Part shown: piece by piece, positions 9,938 to 19,549 of the stretch
Numbering within the stretch: position 1 is the first letter of the stretch
Layout: each line of letters opens with the position of its first letter
Assembly (NCBI RefSeq): GCF_900176075.1
Contig: NZ_FWWV01000068.1
Coordinates: 30,943-94,942 of the forward strand
Source of the DNA: Pasteurella testudinis DSM 23072
Lineage (GTDB): Bacteria > Pseudomonadota > Gammaproteobacteria > Enterobacterales > Pasteurellaceae
DNA length: 64,000 nt
Direction of reading: 5' to 3'
Translations under genes and position numbers: made by a program
The notes under the pieces: model-generated
The model's database searches: none
What the model was told of the DNA's origin: nothing
Seen by the model: only the letters and a program-made list of their open reading frames with translations

Positions 9938-11968
9938 ATGAAGATAAATAAATTACCATCGGGTTTGTTTGCCGTATTGTTGGCTTCGTTAACATTCACG
10001 GCGCAACCTGTGCAAGCGGTAAAACCCAATCTTAAATATGAAGAGATTACGTTGCCGCAACCGGGGGAAACGCAATCAACGGCAGCCAAACGCGTCACTG
10101 CCCGTTTAACTCAGTCGCATTACAGTAAATTTACACTTGATCAGGCTTTTTTAGAAAAAGTCTTTACCCGCTATCTGAATTTTTTGGATTATAACCACAA
10201 TACGTTTTTACAAAGCGATGTTGATCAATTGCGTGCGCAAGCGGCAAACGGTTTGCAGCAAAGTTTGTATTCCGGTGAGCTAGGGTTGGCTTACACCGCC
10301 TACGAATTAATGACCAAACGCCGTTATGAACGTTATGCTTACTTGCTTTCGCTATTAGATAAAGAGCCGGATTTGAGCGCAGACGATCAGATTGAGATCG
10401 ATCGTTCCAAAATGACCACTTGGCCAAGTGATAGTGCGGAGTTGGATAAATTATGGTTGCAGCGTTTTAAAAACGATGTCATTACCGAACGCTTGAAAGG
10501 CACAAAATGGTCCGACATCAAGAAAAAATTGACCAAACGCTATAATTTGGCGATTTTGCGTTTGAACCAAACCCGTGCCGACGACATCTCACAACTGTTT
10601 TTAAATGCCTTTGCACGCGAAATCGATCCGCATACCAGCTATTTGTCACCACGCAATGCCAAAAGCTTTACCGAAGATATGAACCTTTCTTTGGAAGGCA
10701 TTGGCGCGACTTTGCAGTCGGAAGACGATGAAACCACGATTAAATCCTTGGTTCCAGGCGCACCGGCGGAACGCAGTAAAAAATTGGCGGCAGGCGATAA
10801 AATCGTCGGGGTCGGTCAGGGCGCGAAAGGGGAGATCGAAGATGTGGTCGGTTGGCGTTTAGATGATGTGGTTGACAAGATCAAAGGTAAAAAAGGCACG
10901 ACCGTCCGTCTGGAAATCGAACCGGCAAAAGGCGGAAAAACCAAAATTATCAGCTTGGTACGCGATCAAGTGCGGATCGAAGACAATGCGGCGAAACTGG
11001 AAGTGAATCAGGTCGACGGAAAAACCATCGGCGTGATTAAAATTCCGAGTTTCTATATCGGTTTGAGCGACGATGTACGCAAATTATTGGATCAGGCAAA
11101 AGAGAAAAATACCCAAGCGCTGATTATTGATTTGCGCGAAAACGGCGGCGGCGCGTTGACGGAAGCGGTGGCATTGAGCGGTTTGTTTATTTCCGACGGT
11201 CCGGTGGTGCAGGTGCGTGATGCGTATAACCGTATCCGTATTCATCAGGATCCGGACAGCGCACAGGTTTATCAAGGGCCGTTATTGGTGATGATCAACC
11301 GCTACAGCGCCTCGGCTTCCGAAATTTTTGCCGCGGCAATTCAGGATTATCAACGAGGCATTATTTTGGGGCAGCAGACCTTTGGTAAAGGCACGGTGCA
11401 ACAAAGCCGACCGCTGAATTTTGTGTATGATATGGATCAGTCGCCGTTAGGCTTTATCCAATATACCATTCAGAAATTCTACCGTATCAATGGCGGCAGC
11501 ACCCAAATTAAAGGAGTCGAGCCGGATATTACATTTCCGGCGATCATAGATGCGGAAAAGAGCGGTGAAAGCAGTGAAGACAATGCGTTGCCTTGGGATA
11601 AAGTGCCAGCGGCGAATTATACCGTTATGCCGTCCCAGCAAGCCGCGATCAGCTATCTGACGCCGTTACATCAAAAACGTATGACCGAAGAGCGCGAGTT
11701 TATTGTTTTAGAACGTAATTTACAGATCCAAAAAGCTTGGGCTGATCGTAAGTTTTTATCTTTAAATCTGAAACAACGCCAACAGGAAAATCGTGAAGAC
11801 GAGCAACGCCGTTTGAAAGATTTAAATGAACGTTTCAAAGCGGAAGGTAAAAAACCGTTAAAAAATATCGATGATTTGCCGAAAGACTACGAAGCGCCGG
11901 ATTTCTATATCCGTGAAGCGGAAAAAGTGGCGGCGGATTATGTCACGTTTTTAAACGGCAGGCATTAA
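9938..11968 (+). CDS. prc: carboxy-terminal processing protease Prc (Tsp)
   Basis: A 676-residue periplasmic S41 serine protease that degrades or trims proteins from their C-termini, including penicillin-binding protein 3 and MepS in E. coli. It has a Sec signal peptide ending near AQPVQA, a PDZ domain (TIKSLVPGAPAERS ... AAGDKIVGVGQG) around residues 240-330, and the catalytic core: Ser in RYSASASEIFAAA and Lys in TFGKGTVQQ form the Ser/Lys dyad. A C-terminal charged helical region is present. The ATG at 9938 has TAGGA seven bases upstream, better than the TTG at 9932. No exact uptake signal lies inside this 2-kb gene. Confidence 0.96.
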   Translation: MKINKLPSGLFAVLLASLTFTAQPVQAVKPNLKYEEITLPQPGETQSTAAKRVTARLTQSHYSKFTLDQAFLEKVFTRYLNFLDYNHNTFLQSDVDQLRAQAANGLQQSLYSGELGLAYTAYELMTKRRYERYAYLLSLLDKEPDLSADDQIEIDRSKMTTWPSDSAELDKLWLQRFKNDVITERLKGTKWSDIKKKLTKRYNLAILRLNQTRADDISQLFLNAFAREIDPHTSYLSPRNAKSFTEDMNLSLEGIGATLQSEDDETTIKSLVPGAPAERSKKLAAGDKIVGVGQGAKGEIEDVVGWRLDDVVDKIKGKKGTTVRLEIEPAKGGKTKIISLVRDQVRIEDNAAKLEVNQVDGKTIGVIKIPSFYIGLSDDVRKLLDQAKEKNTQALIIDLRENGGGALTEAVALSGLFISDGPVVQVRDAYNRIRIHQDPDSAQVYQGPLLVMINRYSASASEIFAAAIQDYQRGIILGQQTFGKGTVQQSRPLNFVYDMDQSPLGFIQYTIQKFYRINGGSTQIKGVEPDITFPAIIDAEKSGESSEDNALPWDKVPAANYTVMPSQQAAISYLTPLHQKRMTEEREFIVLERNLQIQKAWADRKFLSLNLKQRQQENREDEQRRLKDLNERFKAEGKKPLKNIDDLPKDYEAPDFYIREAEKVAADYVTFLNGRH

Positions 11969-12024
11969 TCAACAGCGATTGATAAAGGCCGATTGACAAG
12001 CCGCAGTTGGTCATTGAACACAAG

Positions 12025-12063
12025 CCCGCTATTGTATACGAATGACGATAGCGGGTTTTGCTT
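12025..12063 (+). terminator. rho-independent terminator after prc
   Basis: CCCGCTAT at 12025-12032 pairs with ATAGCGGG at 12048-12055, followed by TTTTG. It lies between convergent prc and znuB. Confidence 0.75.
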
Positions 12064-12105
12064 TATCTGTTATGGGGTTATTCTGCCGTGATGCTATTCG
12101 TGATG

Positions 12106-12891
12106 CTATTGTTGTTGCGATTTAAACAGCGATAACATAAATAGCATGGAGGCGGCGATAACAATCGACGGGCCGGCCGGCGTGTCGTAAAGTGCGGATA
12201 ACCCCAAGCCCAAGCTAATAGCAACGCAGCTGATAACATAACCGATCATCACCATTTGTTCCGGTGTTTTGGCAAAGCGGCGTGCGGTGGCGGCGGGGAT
12301 AATCAACAACGAGGTGATAATCAGTGCGCCGACGAATTTCATGCTCAAGGCAATGGTAAGTGCGGTCATCAGCATTAAAATCATCTGCATTTTGCGGGTG
12401 TTGATCCCTTCGATCTGTGCCAATTCGGCGCTGATGGTGGTGGCGAGCAGCGGCTTCCACAAGCGGAGCAAAATCAGCAGCACAATCGCCGCACCGGCGA
12501 TGACCCAATAGAGATCGGCGTAATCCACCGCTAAGATATCGCCGAACAGATAAGAGATCAGATCGACCCGCACATTATCCATTAACGCAATCGCAACCAC
12601 GCCGAGTGAAAGTGAGCTGTGAGCGATAATGCCGAGCAGGGTGTCGGCAGAGAAGGCGGTATAATTTTCCAGCCAGACCAACAGGCAGGCAAGTAGCAAT
12701 ACAATAATAATCACCGCAAAATAGGGATTGACCTCAAGCAATAATCCCAATGCCACGCCCAAGAGCGAAGCGTGGGACAGCGTGTCGCCGAAATAGGACA
12801 TCTTGCGCCATACCACGAATGCGCCCAATGGCGCACTGAGCAGGGACAGAATCATACCGCAAAGCCAGGCGGGCAGTAAAATATCAAACAT
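12106..12891 (-). CDS. znuB: zinc ABC transporter permease
   Basis: A 261-residue integral membrane subunit of the high-affinity zinc importer. It carries the ABC-3 permease features: GAFVVWRKMSYFGDTLSHAS near residue 30, and a series of about seven to eight hydrophobic helices. The ATG at 12891 lies 11 bases after the znuC stop; a longer frame upstream runs back into znuC and is rejected. The operon order is znuC-znuB. The binding protein ZnuA is not here; in H. influenzae it is also encoded elsewhere. Confidence 0.95.
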   Translation of the reverse strand: MFDILLPAWLCGMILSLLSAPLGAFVVWRKMSYFGDTLSHASLLGVALGLLLEVNPYFAVIIIVLLLACLLVWLENYTAFSADTLLGIIAHSSLSLGVVAIALMDNVRVDLISYLFGDILAVDYADLYWVIAGAAIVLLILLRLWKPLLATTISAELAQIEGINTRKMQMILMLMTALTIALSMKFVGALIITSLLIIPAATARRFAKTPEQMVMIGYVISCVAISLGLGLSALYDTPAGPSIVIAASMLFMLSLFKSQQQ

Positions 12892-12902
12892 GAGCGGGTT
12901 TC

Positions 12903-13697
12903 CTATTGGTGAGTATGGTGGCAGTCGCTGGCGGCAGACTCCGCACTGCAACAAACATCACCATGTAAATTATGTTTATGATTGTGGTGATGGGTGTACA
13001 AGGCAAAATTCTGTGCGAACTGATCGCCGAAATAGTGGATAAAATCAGGGTGTTCCGACACCGTTTCCGGAGTGCCGGCACAGCAAAGATGTTGGTTGAT
13101 GCACAACACTTGATCGGTATTTGCCATCACCAAGTGCAGATCATGGGAAACCATCAAAACAGCACAATTGAGCCGGTTTTTGCTTTCGTTGATTAATTGG
13201 TACAGCTCAGCCTGTCCGCTGAGATCAACACCTTGTACCGGCTCGTCCAAAACCAGCAATTCCGGTTGATTGAGCAATGCCCTCGCGAGCAGAACCCGCT
13301 GCATTTCACCGCCGGAGAGCTTGTGCATGCTGTTATCGGCCAAGCGTTGGATCGAGAGCCGTTGCAGGATTTCATTCAGCTGTTCGGCTTGCAGATTCTG
13401 TTTTAAAGATAAGAATTTTTTCACCGTCAGCGGCAAAGTCGGATCCAAATGAATTTTTTGCGGAACATAGCCGATCCGCAGTTTGGTTTTTGCCGTGACC
13501 GATCCGTGCGTGGGGGGAATCAGTTTTAGCAGGACTTTTAATAGTGTCGATTTGCCGCCGCCGTTCGGACCGACAATGGTAGTGACCGAGTTGGGGTAGA
13601 GCTTCAAATTGATATTGTTCAAAACAGTCTTGGAATCAAAATTGACGCTGATATTTTTCAGTTCGATAAGTGCTTGTTGCGCGCTGTTAATCACCAT
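12903..13697 (-). CDS. znuC: zinc ABC transporter ATP-binding protein
   Basis: A 264-residue ABC ATPase. Walker A is GPNGGGKST, the signature is LSGGEMQRV, Walker B is [12 protein letters not shown] and the switch His is in MVSHDLH. The C-terminus is rich in His and Cys (HHHNHKH, CC, CHHTHQ), more so than most ABC ATPases and probably involved in metal binding (inference). The start ATG 13697 follows AAAGGCAG. It is transcribed divergently from mepM; no convincing Zur operator was found in the 290-base gap. Confidence 0.95.
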   Translation of the reverse strand: MVINSAQQALIELKNISVNFDSKTVLNNINLKLYPNSVTTIVGPNGGGKSTLLKVLLKLIPPTHGSVTAKTKLRIGYVPQKIHLDPTLPLTVKKFLSLKQNLQAEQLNEILQRLSIQRLADNSMHKLSGGEMQRVLLARALLNQPELLVLDEPVQGVDLSGQAELYQLINESKNRLNCAVLMVSHDLHLVMANTDQVLCINQHLCCAGTPETVSEHPDFIHYFGDQFAQNFALYTHHHNHKHNLHGDVCCSAESAASDCHHTHQ

Positions 13698-13989
13698 GAT
13701 CTGCCTTTGCCGAGATGAACGGAGGAGTTGCCGTAAAAGATTGCAGAATATCTGATTTTACGTTTGGGTACAATAGCCACGAGTTATCTCACTGCCGTTA
13801 AATAAGACGGACTAAAAAGAGAATGGTTGTAATTGTTGTTTTAATCGGCAAACGGCTATTTTTGTGAGAACTTTTTAAACCTTTCGTCTGTCCTATAACC
13901 AGACCCAGCTGTTGGGTGTCGGGCGTTTGCTGTATGATAAGGGCTTAAGCAGGAATTTAAAATTAGATGTCGATAAAGAATTCGTTAGA

Positions 13990-15540
13990 GTGAAAAGTGT
14001 TATTTTAGCCAGAGAAAGAAAAAGACGTGCGCGCAATCGGAAATTATTGTTTTTGACAATATTCGCCCTGTTGTGGGGCGTAGCCATGTATTTTATTTTT
14101 CCAAGCCACGATCACGAACAACAGCAACAAGTGGCGGAGTATCTGCAACCGGCACTGAGTGACGATTCCGCTTATCAAACGATAGATCAAACAATCGCAC
14201 CGCACGAAACGCCTCAAACCGAACAGCCTCAACCGTCGGCAGAACAAGCGGCAACGGATAGCGCTCAAGCCCCTGCAATAACAGAGGGAGATAGTGCCAA
14301 ATCCGTAGTCGAAGAAGATCCGAACGCCACGTCCTACCATGATGATTTGAGCGCACAAGACGACGAAGTCGAACCCGGCTCGGTTAGCGACGACGCAACG
14401 GACGGGGAAGATAGCGAATATTTGCCGGAGGAAGCGCAAAGTGCGCTGGATATTTTATTAGACGTTGCCGATCAGGCTTGGCGGATTAATAACCAGTTTA
14501 GTGAAACCGTGGTTGGCGGTCAGCAACTGAAAGACATTTTGGATCAATCCGGTTTGGAGCCGTCGGTCAGCACCGCCTTGATTAAATCCTTTCCGGAATT
14601 GAAAAATCTAAAAGCCGGACAGCAGTTTTATTGGATTTTGAATAAAGACGATCAATTGCAGTATATGAATTGGTTGGTATCGGATAAAGAAGAGCGGATT
14701 TACGAACGGCAGGCAGACGGCAGCTATAAACAGCAGGTGCTGAAAAAGAAAAGCGTTTGGAAAACCGAAGTGATTAAGGGGCAGATTCAGGGATCGTTTT
14801 CCAACAGTCTCAGCCGTCACGGTGTTTCCGCACGCCAGATCAACCAATTGGCAACCGCACTACAGTGGCAAGTCAGCATGAAAAGCCTGCGTAAAGGCGA
14901 TAAATTTGCGATTTTGATGGATCGCGAATATCTGGGCGATAAACTGACCGGACAAGCGCGGGTCGATGCGATTCATATCATTCGCGGCGGTAAGAGTTAT
15001 TATGCGATTCAAGCGGCGAACGGCGCTTATTTTAACGTCAACGGCGAAACCTTGGGACGCGGTTTTGCCCGCTATCCTTTGACTCGCCAGCCGAAAATCT
15101 CTTCGCATTTCAATCCGGCGCGTCGCCATCCGGTGACCGGCAGGGTGACACCGCATAGAGGGGTCGATTTCTCCATTCCGGTCGGCACACCGATTATCGC
15201 ACCGTCAGACGGGGAAGTGATTAAAGTGGCGTATCAAGCCAATGGTGCCGGACGTTATATCGTGTTGCAGCACGGACGTAATTATAAAACCGTGTATATG
15301 CACCTCAGTCGCGCATTGGTCAAACCGGGGCAGAAAGTGAAGCGCGGTGAACGCATCGCTCTTTCCGGCAATACCGGCCGTTCCACCGGACCGCACTTGC
15401 ACTATGAGTTCCATATTAACGATCGTCCGGTGAACCCGATGACGGTCAAACTGCCGGGCAACAACACCGGCTTGCCGGCGAAAGAACGCAAAGCGTTTTT
15501 GGCGAAATCGAAAGAAGTGGTCAGGAAGTTGAAGTTATAG
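13990..15540 (+). CDS. mepM: murein DD-endopeptidase MepM-like (M23 metallopeptidase)
   Basis: About 516 residues. It has one N-terminal membrane anchor ([18 protein letters not shown]), a long acidic Gln/Glu/Asp-rich linker, an OapA/LysM-like region ([10 protein letters not shown] ... [11 protein letters not shown]), a middle beta domain, and a C-terminal M23 domain with zinc motifs [13 protein letters not shown] (HxxxD) and HLHYE (HxH). E. coli MepM cleaves peptide cross-links for cell-wall growth and also lies beside znu genes, supporting the name. The start is uncertain: GTG 13990 gives [13 protein letters not shown] directly before the anchor; an in-frame TTG at 13912 would add 26 residues. 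Neither has a strong ribosome-binding site. Confidence 0.9.
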   Translation: MKSVILARERKRRARNRKLLFLTIFALLWGVAMYFIFPSHDHEQQQQVAEYLQPALSDDSAYQTIDQTIAPHETPQTEQPQPSAEQAATDSAQAPAITEGDSAKSVVEEDPNATSYHDDLSAQDDEVEPGSVSDDATDGEDSEYLPEEAQSALDILLDVADQAWRINNQFSETVVGGQQLKDILDQSGLEPSVSTALIKSFPELKNLKAGQQFYWILNKDDQLQYMNWLVSDKEERIYERQADGSYKQQVLKKKSVWKTEVIKGQIQGSFSNSLSRHGVSARQINQLATALQWQVSMKSLRKGDKFAILMDREYLGDKLTGQARVDAIHIIRGGKSYYAIQAANGAYFNVNGETLGRGFARYPLTRQPKISSHFNPARRHPVTGRVTPHRGVDFSIPVGTPIIAPSDGEVIKVAYQANGAGRYIVLQHGRNYKTVYMHLSRALVKPGQKVKRGERIALSGNTGRSTGPHLHYEFHINDRPVNPMTVKLPGNNTGLPAKERKAFLAKSKEVVRKLKL

Positions 15541-15551
15541 TGAAAAAATAG

Positions 15552-15575
15552 ACCCCGTAGCTGCGGGGTTTTTAT
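15552..15575 (+). terminator. rho-independent terminator after mepM
   Basis: ACCCCG and CGGGGT flank a six-base loop (15552-15569), followed by a T-rich tail (TTTTATT). It begins 11 bases after the mepM stop. Confidence 0.8.
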
Positions 15576-15607
15576 TGTGCAAAGAAAAGGATTTTTCAAA
15601 TCGAAGT

Positions 15608-15632
15608 TGACCGCACTTTGAAAGTGCGGTCA
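15608..15632. repeat. head-to-head uptake signals, perfect palindrome
   Basis: TGACCGCACTTT and AAAGTGCGGTCA (12 bases each) face each other across a single G at 15620. It sits ten bases from the end of the convergent permease gene and may act as its terminator, although a one-base centre is too tight for an ideal hairpin. Confidence 0.8.
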
Positions 15633-15642
15633 GAGAGGGCGG

Positions 15643-16992
15643 TTATAGTAAAACCCAAGCCAAAATAGCGACGATGACAATCGTGACTAATCCCTGCACC
15701 AGGGTTGCCATGGTTTGCGATTTATAGGCGGTTTCGACGTCCATTTCGCTAAATTCGGCAACGACCCAGAAGAAGCTGTCGTTGGCGTGCGAAACCGTCA
15801 TCGCACCGGCACCGATTGCCATAATGGTTAAGACGGAACCGATGGCGCTGTCCAAGCCGAGCGCCGGCAGTAACGGGTAAAGAATGGTCGAAGTGACCAC
15901 AAGTGCGGTAGTGGACGAACCTTGAGCGGTTTTTAAGGCGGCGGCGATAATAAACGGCACCAAAATACCCAAGCTCATGCCTTGCAACACCGAACCGAGG
16001 TAGTCGCCGATACCGCTGGCTTTTAATACGCCGCCCAAAGCGCCACCGGCAGCGGTGATAATTAAAATACTACCCGAATCTTTCACCCCTTGTCCGATCC
16101 AGTCGGTTAATGTGGTTTTGCTCCATTCCGGCAGTAAGCGGGCGGCAAAGAATAAACCGATTAAAAGTGCGGTCACCGGCTCGCCGATAAAATAGAAGCA
16201 TTTTAAGACCAGATTATCCACGCCGACAAACAGCAGTTTCAGCAACGAGGCAAAGGCGATCAAGCCGATTGGCACCACAATCGGTAAGAAGGCGTTCAAG
16301 GTGGACGGAATCTGTTTATACAGGGCTTGAATCTCTTCATCATCCGCCAATTTCGGTAGATCGTCTTGTGCACAGCGATAACGTTTGCCTGCCCACTCGG
16401 CATAGACATAACCGGCAGCGGCAGCAAACAGGGCAATAACCAGCCCGAACAGAATCACCAAACCTAAGTTATCGACGTGTAAATTACCGGCGGCGGCAAT
16501 CGGACCGGGTGTCGGCGGCACTAGCGTGTGGGTGGCGTACAAACCGGTTGCCAAAGCAACCGACATCGCCACCGCGGATTTTCCGGTTTGCCGAATCAGG
16601 GATTTTTTCAGCGACGACAAAATAACAAAACCGGAGTCGCAGAAAACCGGAATAGAGACGATATAGCCGATAATGCTCATCGCCAAGACCGGACGCTGGC
16701 GCCCGATTTTGCTCAACACAAAATCCGCCATTGCAATGGCAGCACCGGTTTTTTCCAAAATCGTGCCGATAATCGTACCAAGCACAATCACGATTCCGAT
16801 ATACGCCAAAATACCGCCGAAACCGGTGGTGATGGTTTTCACCGTATCGGCAATCGGCACGCCAGAGAGCAGCGCAATCGCATATGCGGTGAGTAACAGC
16901 GCAATGAAAGGGTGTAATTTGTATTTTGCGGTGGAAATAACGATAAACAGAATACCCGCAATCAAGAGAATAACCAGTCCGAAACCACTCAT
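15643..16992 (-). CDS. GntP-family permease (gluconate/sugar-acid type)
   Basis: A 449-residue, highly hydrophobic transporter with about twelve membrane segments. GntP-family blocks are visible: LHPFIALLLTA near the N-terminus, IVIVLGTIIGTILEKTGAA, GYIVSIPVFCDSGFVIL, THTLVPPTPGPIAAAG, and AAGGALGGVLKASGI. The family imports gluconate or related sugar acids (glycerate, threonate, idonate) by proton symport. The substrate cannot be read from sequence and no sugar-acid kinase or dehydrogenase is adjacent. It appears to be a one-gene unit. Two uptake signals lie within. Confidence 0.88.
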   Translation of the reverse strand: MSGFGLVILLIAGILFIVISTAKYKLHPFIALLLTAYAIALLSGVPIADTVKTITTGFGGILAYIGIVIVLGTIIGTILEKTGAAIAMADFVLSKIGRQRPVLAMSIIGYIVSIPVFCDSGFVILSSLKKSLIRQTGKSAVAMSVALATGLYATHTLVPPTPGPIAAAGNLHVDNLGLVILFGLVIALFAAAAGYVYAEWAGKRYRCAQDDLPKLADDEEIQALYKQIPSTLNAFLPIVVPIGLIAFASLLKLLFVGVDNLVLKCFYFIGEPVTALLIGLFFAARLLPEWSKTTLTDWIGQGVKDSGSILIITAAGGALGGVLKASGIGDYLGSVLQGMSLGILVPFIIAAALKTAQGSSTTALVVTSTILYPLLPALGLDSAIGSVLTIMAIGAGAMTVSHANDSFFWVVAEFSEMDVETAYKSQTMATLVQGLVTIVIVAILAWVLL

Positions 16993-17138
16993 AAAAACCT
17001 CCCGTCAGTTTATAGGGAATTCATTTGATGACCTCTTATAGCCTGTTGGATACAGCCTACCGTATTAAAGTATCAAGGTTTTATTTTTTGAACAGTGTTT
17101 GTTGGCAGATTTGCGATAAGCTTCAAATTCTTTTTATC

Positions 17139-17193
17139 AAAACCACTTATGCTTTTTATTAAAACCACTTATGCTTCTTATTAAAACCACTTA
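17139..17193. repeat. 22-base tandem repeat at a gene 3' end
   Basis: A 22-base unit beginning AAAACCACTTATGC occurs at 17139-17160 and 17161-17182 (one mismatch), with an 11-base partial copy at 17183-17193. The partial copy encodes the last residues (KWF) of the thioredoxin-fold gene on the minus strand, so the repeat looks like duplication of that 3' end. Copy-number change would not alter the protein. Confidence 0.8.
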
Positions 17194-17687
17194 GCCAGCC
17201 ACAACCGCACTTTGATGCCCCAGTAGCTGCTTAAACCGCTGGTGGAAAATTCCATTTTGCCTTGATCAAAAATGATAATGGTCGGCGTGACAGCCACTTG
17301 CCATTGGGCGGCAATGTCTCCGCTTGGATCATTGACGGTCGTGAATTGGTAATCATGTTCGGTGAGATAAGCCTGTACCGTGTTTTTATCGCCGGAATGC
17401 AAGGCAACGGTGGCGACCGGCACGCCTTCTTTGGCAAGGCTGTCGATTGCCGGCGAAGTATAGCGGCAGTAACCGCACCAAGTTCCCCAAAAATAGAGAA
17501 CGGCCGGGCGATCTTGGCTCAGTTGCCCTAAAAAGAACGGTTGGTGTTGCAGATCGTAAAGTGCGGTGCTGTCGGCATTATTCGGAACTTCGGGCTTGCG
17601 CAGCCAGTCGATGATCACACTTATCACAATCAAGGTTAAAAACAGGGAAATGCCATTTTTGGCGATTTTTTTATAAGGAATTTTCAT
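17181..17687 (-). CDS. membrane-anchored thioredoxin-fold protein (TlpA/ScsD-like)
   Basis: A 168-residue protein with an N-terminal uncleaved anchor (ISLFLTLIVISVIIDWL) and a periplasmic thioredoxin fold carrying the active-site motif WCGYC and the conserved cis-proline in VAVTPTIII. The family members reduce or oxidise disulfides in the periplasm; ScsD- and TlpA-like proteins are the nearest matches I recognise. I chose ATG 17687 because it falls seven bases after the AraC-gene stop and is preceded by TAAC/AGTT spacing typical of an operon; the open frame extends further upstream only by reading through that regulator. It is likely co-transcribed with the AraC gene. Confidence 0.82.
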   Translation of the reverse strand: MKIPYKKIAKNGISLFLTLIVISVIIDWLRKPEVPNNADSTALYDLQHQPFFLGQLSQDRPAVLYFWGTWCGYCRYTSPAIDSLAKEGVPVATVALHSGDKNTVQAYLTEHDYQFTTVNDPSGDIAAQWQVAVTPTIIIFDQGKMEFSTSGLSSYWGIKVRLWLAKWF

Positions 17688-17694
17688 CGGGCGG

Positions 17695-18519
17695 TTAACT
17701 CTCTTTGTATTGGGCAAGCCATTTGAGCGGTGACATGCCGATTTTGGCGGTAAAAACACGGCTGAAGGCGCTGGCATATTGATAGCCGACCTCTTCCGCC
17801 ACAAGTGCGATCGGCGTGCCGGTGCGCATTTTACGCTGCGCCAGAGTCAGCCGCCACTGGATCAGATAATCCATCGCGGAAACGCCCAAAACTTTCTTGA
17901 AATAGGCGGCGAAATTGGAGCGCGACATTGCCGCCAGTTCCGCCATTTCGTCCAGCTGCCACGGGTGTGCAGGATTTTGATGAAGTGCGGTCAGCAGGCG
18001 GCTTAATTTAGCGTCGCTCAAACCGTTTAAAAAACCGGTGGTCAATTGCTGTTTTTCCAGACCGTAACGAATAATCCGAATCAAAAAATAGCTGCATAAA
18101 TGGTGAATCGCAATCGGTTTGCCCAGTTTTTCCGCCTGATATTCCTGATACACCGCCTGCCCGATAGTCAGCAATTCGGGGCAGTGGCTCAACGGCATAA
18201 TCACACATTCGTCCAGCGCCTGATTGAGCGGATTCTTGACGCCTTCGCCAAAATCAAAGCTGATGCAAGAGACGGTGATTCCCTGCTCATCAAGCGGGTT
18301 AAGCCGGTGTAATGTGCTGTTCGGGCAGAAAATCATGCAGGGTTCGTCGATGCGTTTTTGGCGGGAATTACTCAGCACCAGATTAAATGCGCCGGCATGG
18401 ACGATATGCAAATAGCTTTTATTCGGTTCGTTAAATTCGCCGATTCGGCATAGCAGGCTGCTGAAAAAAAGATCACTTCTGAAATTAAAGCGAGCAAAAA
18501 ATTCCGTCAAAGAATCCAT
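17695..18519 (-). CDS. AraC-family transcriptional regulator
   Basis: A 274-residue regulator with an N-terminal cupin-like sensor (AraC_binding/cupin_6 type, containing HIVHAGAFNLVL) and a C-terminal double helix-turn-helix domain: DEMAELAAMSRSNFAAYFKK for the first HTH and ALVAEEVGYQYASAFSRVF for the second. It is followed at seven bases by the thioredoxin-fold gene and is divergent from the exported hydrolase gene, which is probably its target (inference). The sensor type is often found with regulators of redox or stress-detoxification genes, but the ligand is unknown. Confidence 0.9.
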   Translation of the reverse strand: MDSLTEFFARFNFRSDLFFSSLLCRIGEFNEPNKSYLHIVHAGAFNLVLSNSRQKRIDEPCMIFCPNSTLHRLNPLDEQGITVSCISFDFGEGVKNPLNQALDECVIMPLSHCPELLTIGQAVYQEYQAEKLGKPIAIHHLCSYFLIRIIRYGLEKQQLTTGFLNGLSDAKLSRLLTALHQNPAHPWQLDEMAELAAMSRSNFAAYFKKVLGVSAMDYLIQWRLTLAQRKMRTGTPIALVAEEVGYQYASAFSRVFTAKIGMSPLKWLAQYKES

Positions 18520-18677
18520 TTGTTTCCTCGGTTAAAAAATCCGGACGATCAGTTAATTTGCTGTGTAACGGTTTTCTTATACTACCCCCGAAGCAACAAA
18601 CAAGGGATATTTCAGCAATGCGGTTGAAGTATTCTTAAATGTTCAGTTTGAATAGTCAACTAAAAGGAGTGATTCTG

Positions 18678-19520
18678 ATGAGTAATGAGAAGAAAACGCA
18701 ACAAATTGATACAACACGTCGTCAAGTGTTGGGCAGAGGTTCGCAAATCGCGATGGCGGCAACGGCATTGGGCGCAATGGGCTTAAGTGCGGTTGCTTCC
18801 GCCAAAGAGGGCAAAGCGGCGGATCCGTATGCCGAGCCGGAACAATACGGCATGCCGCGTCACGGTATGAAACTGGATAAAAAACGGGTTGCGTTGGTGG
18901 TGGTTGATCCGCAAATTGATTTCTTAAGCCCGAAAGGAATCAGCTGGGGTGTGATGGGCGAAAGCATTACCCGCAACAACACAGTGCCGAATATCGAAAG
19001 CCTGTTCAAAGCCGCCAAAGCGGTGGATATTCCGGTGATTGTATCGCCGCACTATTACTATCCGCAGGATCACAGCTGGAAATTCGGCGGTCCGGGCGAA
19101 CATTTCATGCACGATAGCGGTATGTTTGCGCGTAAAGGGCAATACACCTTGGAAGGCTTTGAAGGTTCCGGTGCGGATTTTATGGAGGAGTACAAACCGT
19201 ATATCTATGACGGCAAAACCATTATCGCCAATCCGCATAAAGTATTCGGTCCGGAAACCAACGACGTGGTGCTGCAATTGCGCAAACAAGGCGTGGATCA
19301 AGTGATCTTAGCGGGGATGGCGGCGAATCTGTGTATCGAATCGCACTTGCGCGAATTTATCGAACAAGGTTTTGAAGTGACCGTTGTCAAAGACGCCACC
19401 GCCGGACCGAAAATTCCGGAAGGCGACGGCTATCTGGCGGCATTGATCAATTTCCGCCTGATCGCTAATGATTTATGGACCACGACGGAAACCGTGAAAA
19501 AACTGGGTGTTACGATTTAA
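18678..19520 (+). CDS. Tat-exported isochorismatase-family cysteine hydrolase
   Basis: A 280-residue protein. The N-terminus has a twin-arginine motif (TRRQVLGRG) followed by a hydrophobic stretch (IAMAATALGAMGLSAVASA), so it is probably exported folded to the periplasm. The isochorismatase-like fold is clear: VALVVVDPQIDFL carries the catalytic Asp, a conserved Lys occurs mid-sequence, and GMAANLCIESHLREF carries the nucleophilic Cys. ATG 18678 has AAAGGAG eight bases before it and is preferred to an upstream ATG at 18639. The substrate is unknown; relatives hydrolyse amides or isochorismate. It is divergent from the AraC regulator. No other member of an isochorismate pathway is nearby. Confidence 0.87.
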   Translation: MSNEKKTQQIDTTRRQVLGRGSQIAMAATALGAMGLSAVASAKEGKAADPYAEPEQYGMPRHGMKLDKKRVALVVVDPQIDFLSPKGISWGVMGESITRNNTVPNIESLFKAAKAVDIPVIVSPHYYYPQDHSWKFGGPGEHFMHDSGMFARKGQYTLEGFEGSGADFMEEYKPYIYDGKTIIANPHKVFGPETNDVVLQLRKQGVDQVILAGMAANLCIESHLREFIEQGFEVTVVKDATAGPKIPEGDGYLAALINFRLIANDLWTTTETVKKLGVTI

Positions 19521-19549
19521 TTTCGCTAGCCTTTTTACTTAACCCCGAC

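Noticed and set aside
13698..13989. A Zur operator in the znuC-mepM gap
   Set aside because: I looked for a GTTATA-centred palindrome and found none convincing.
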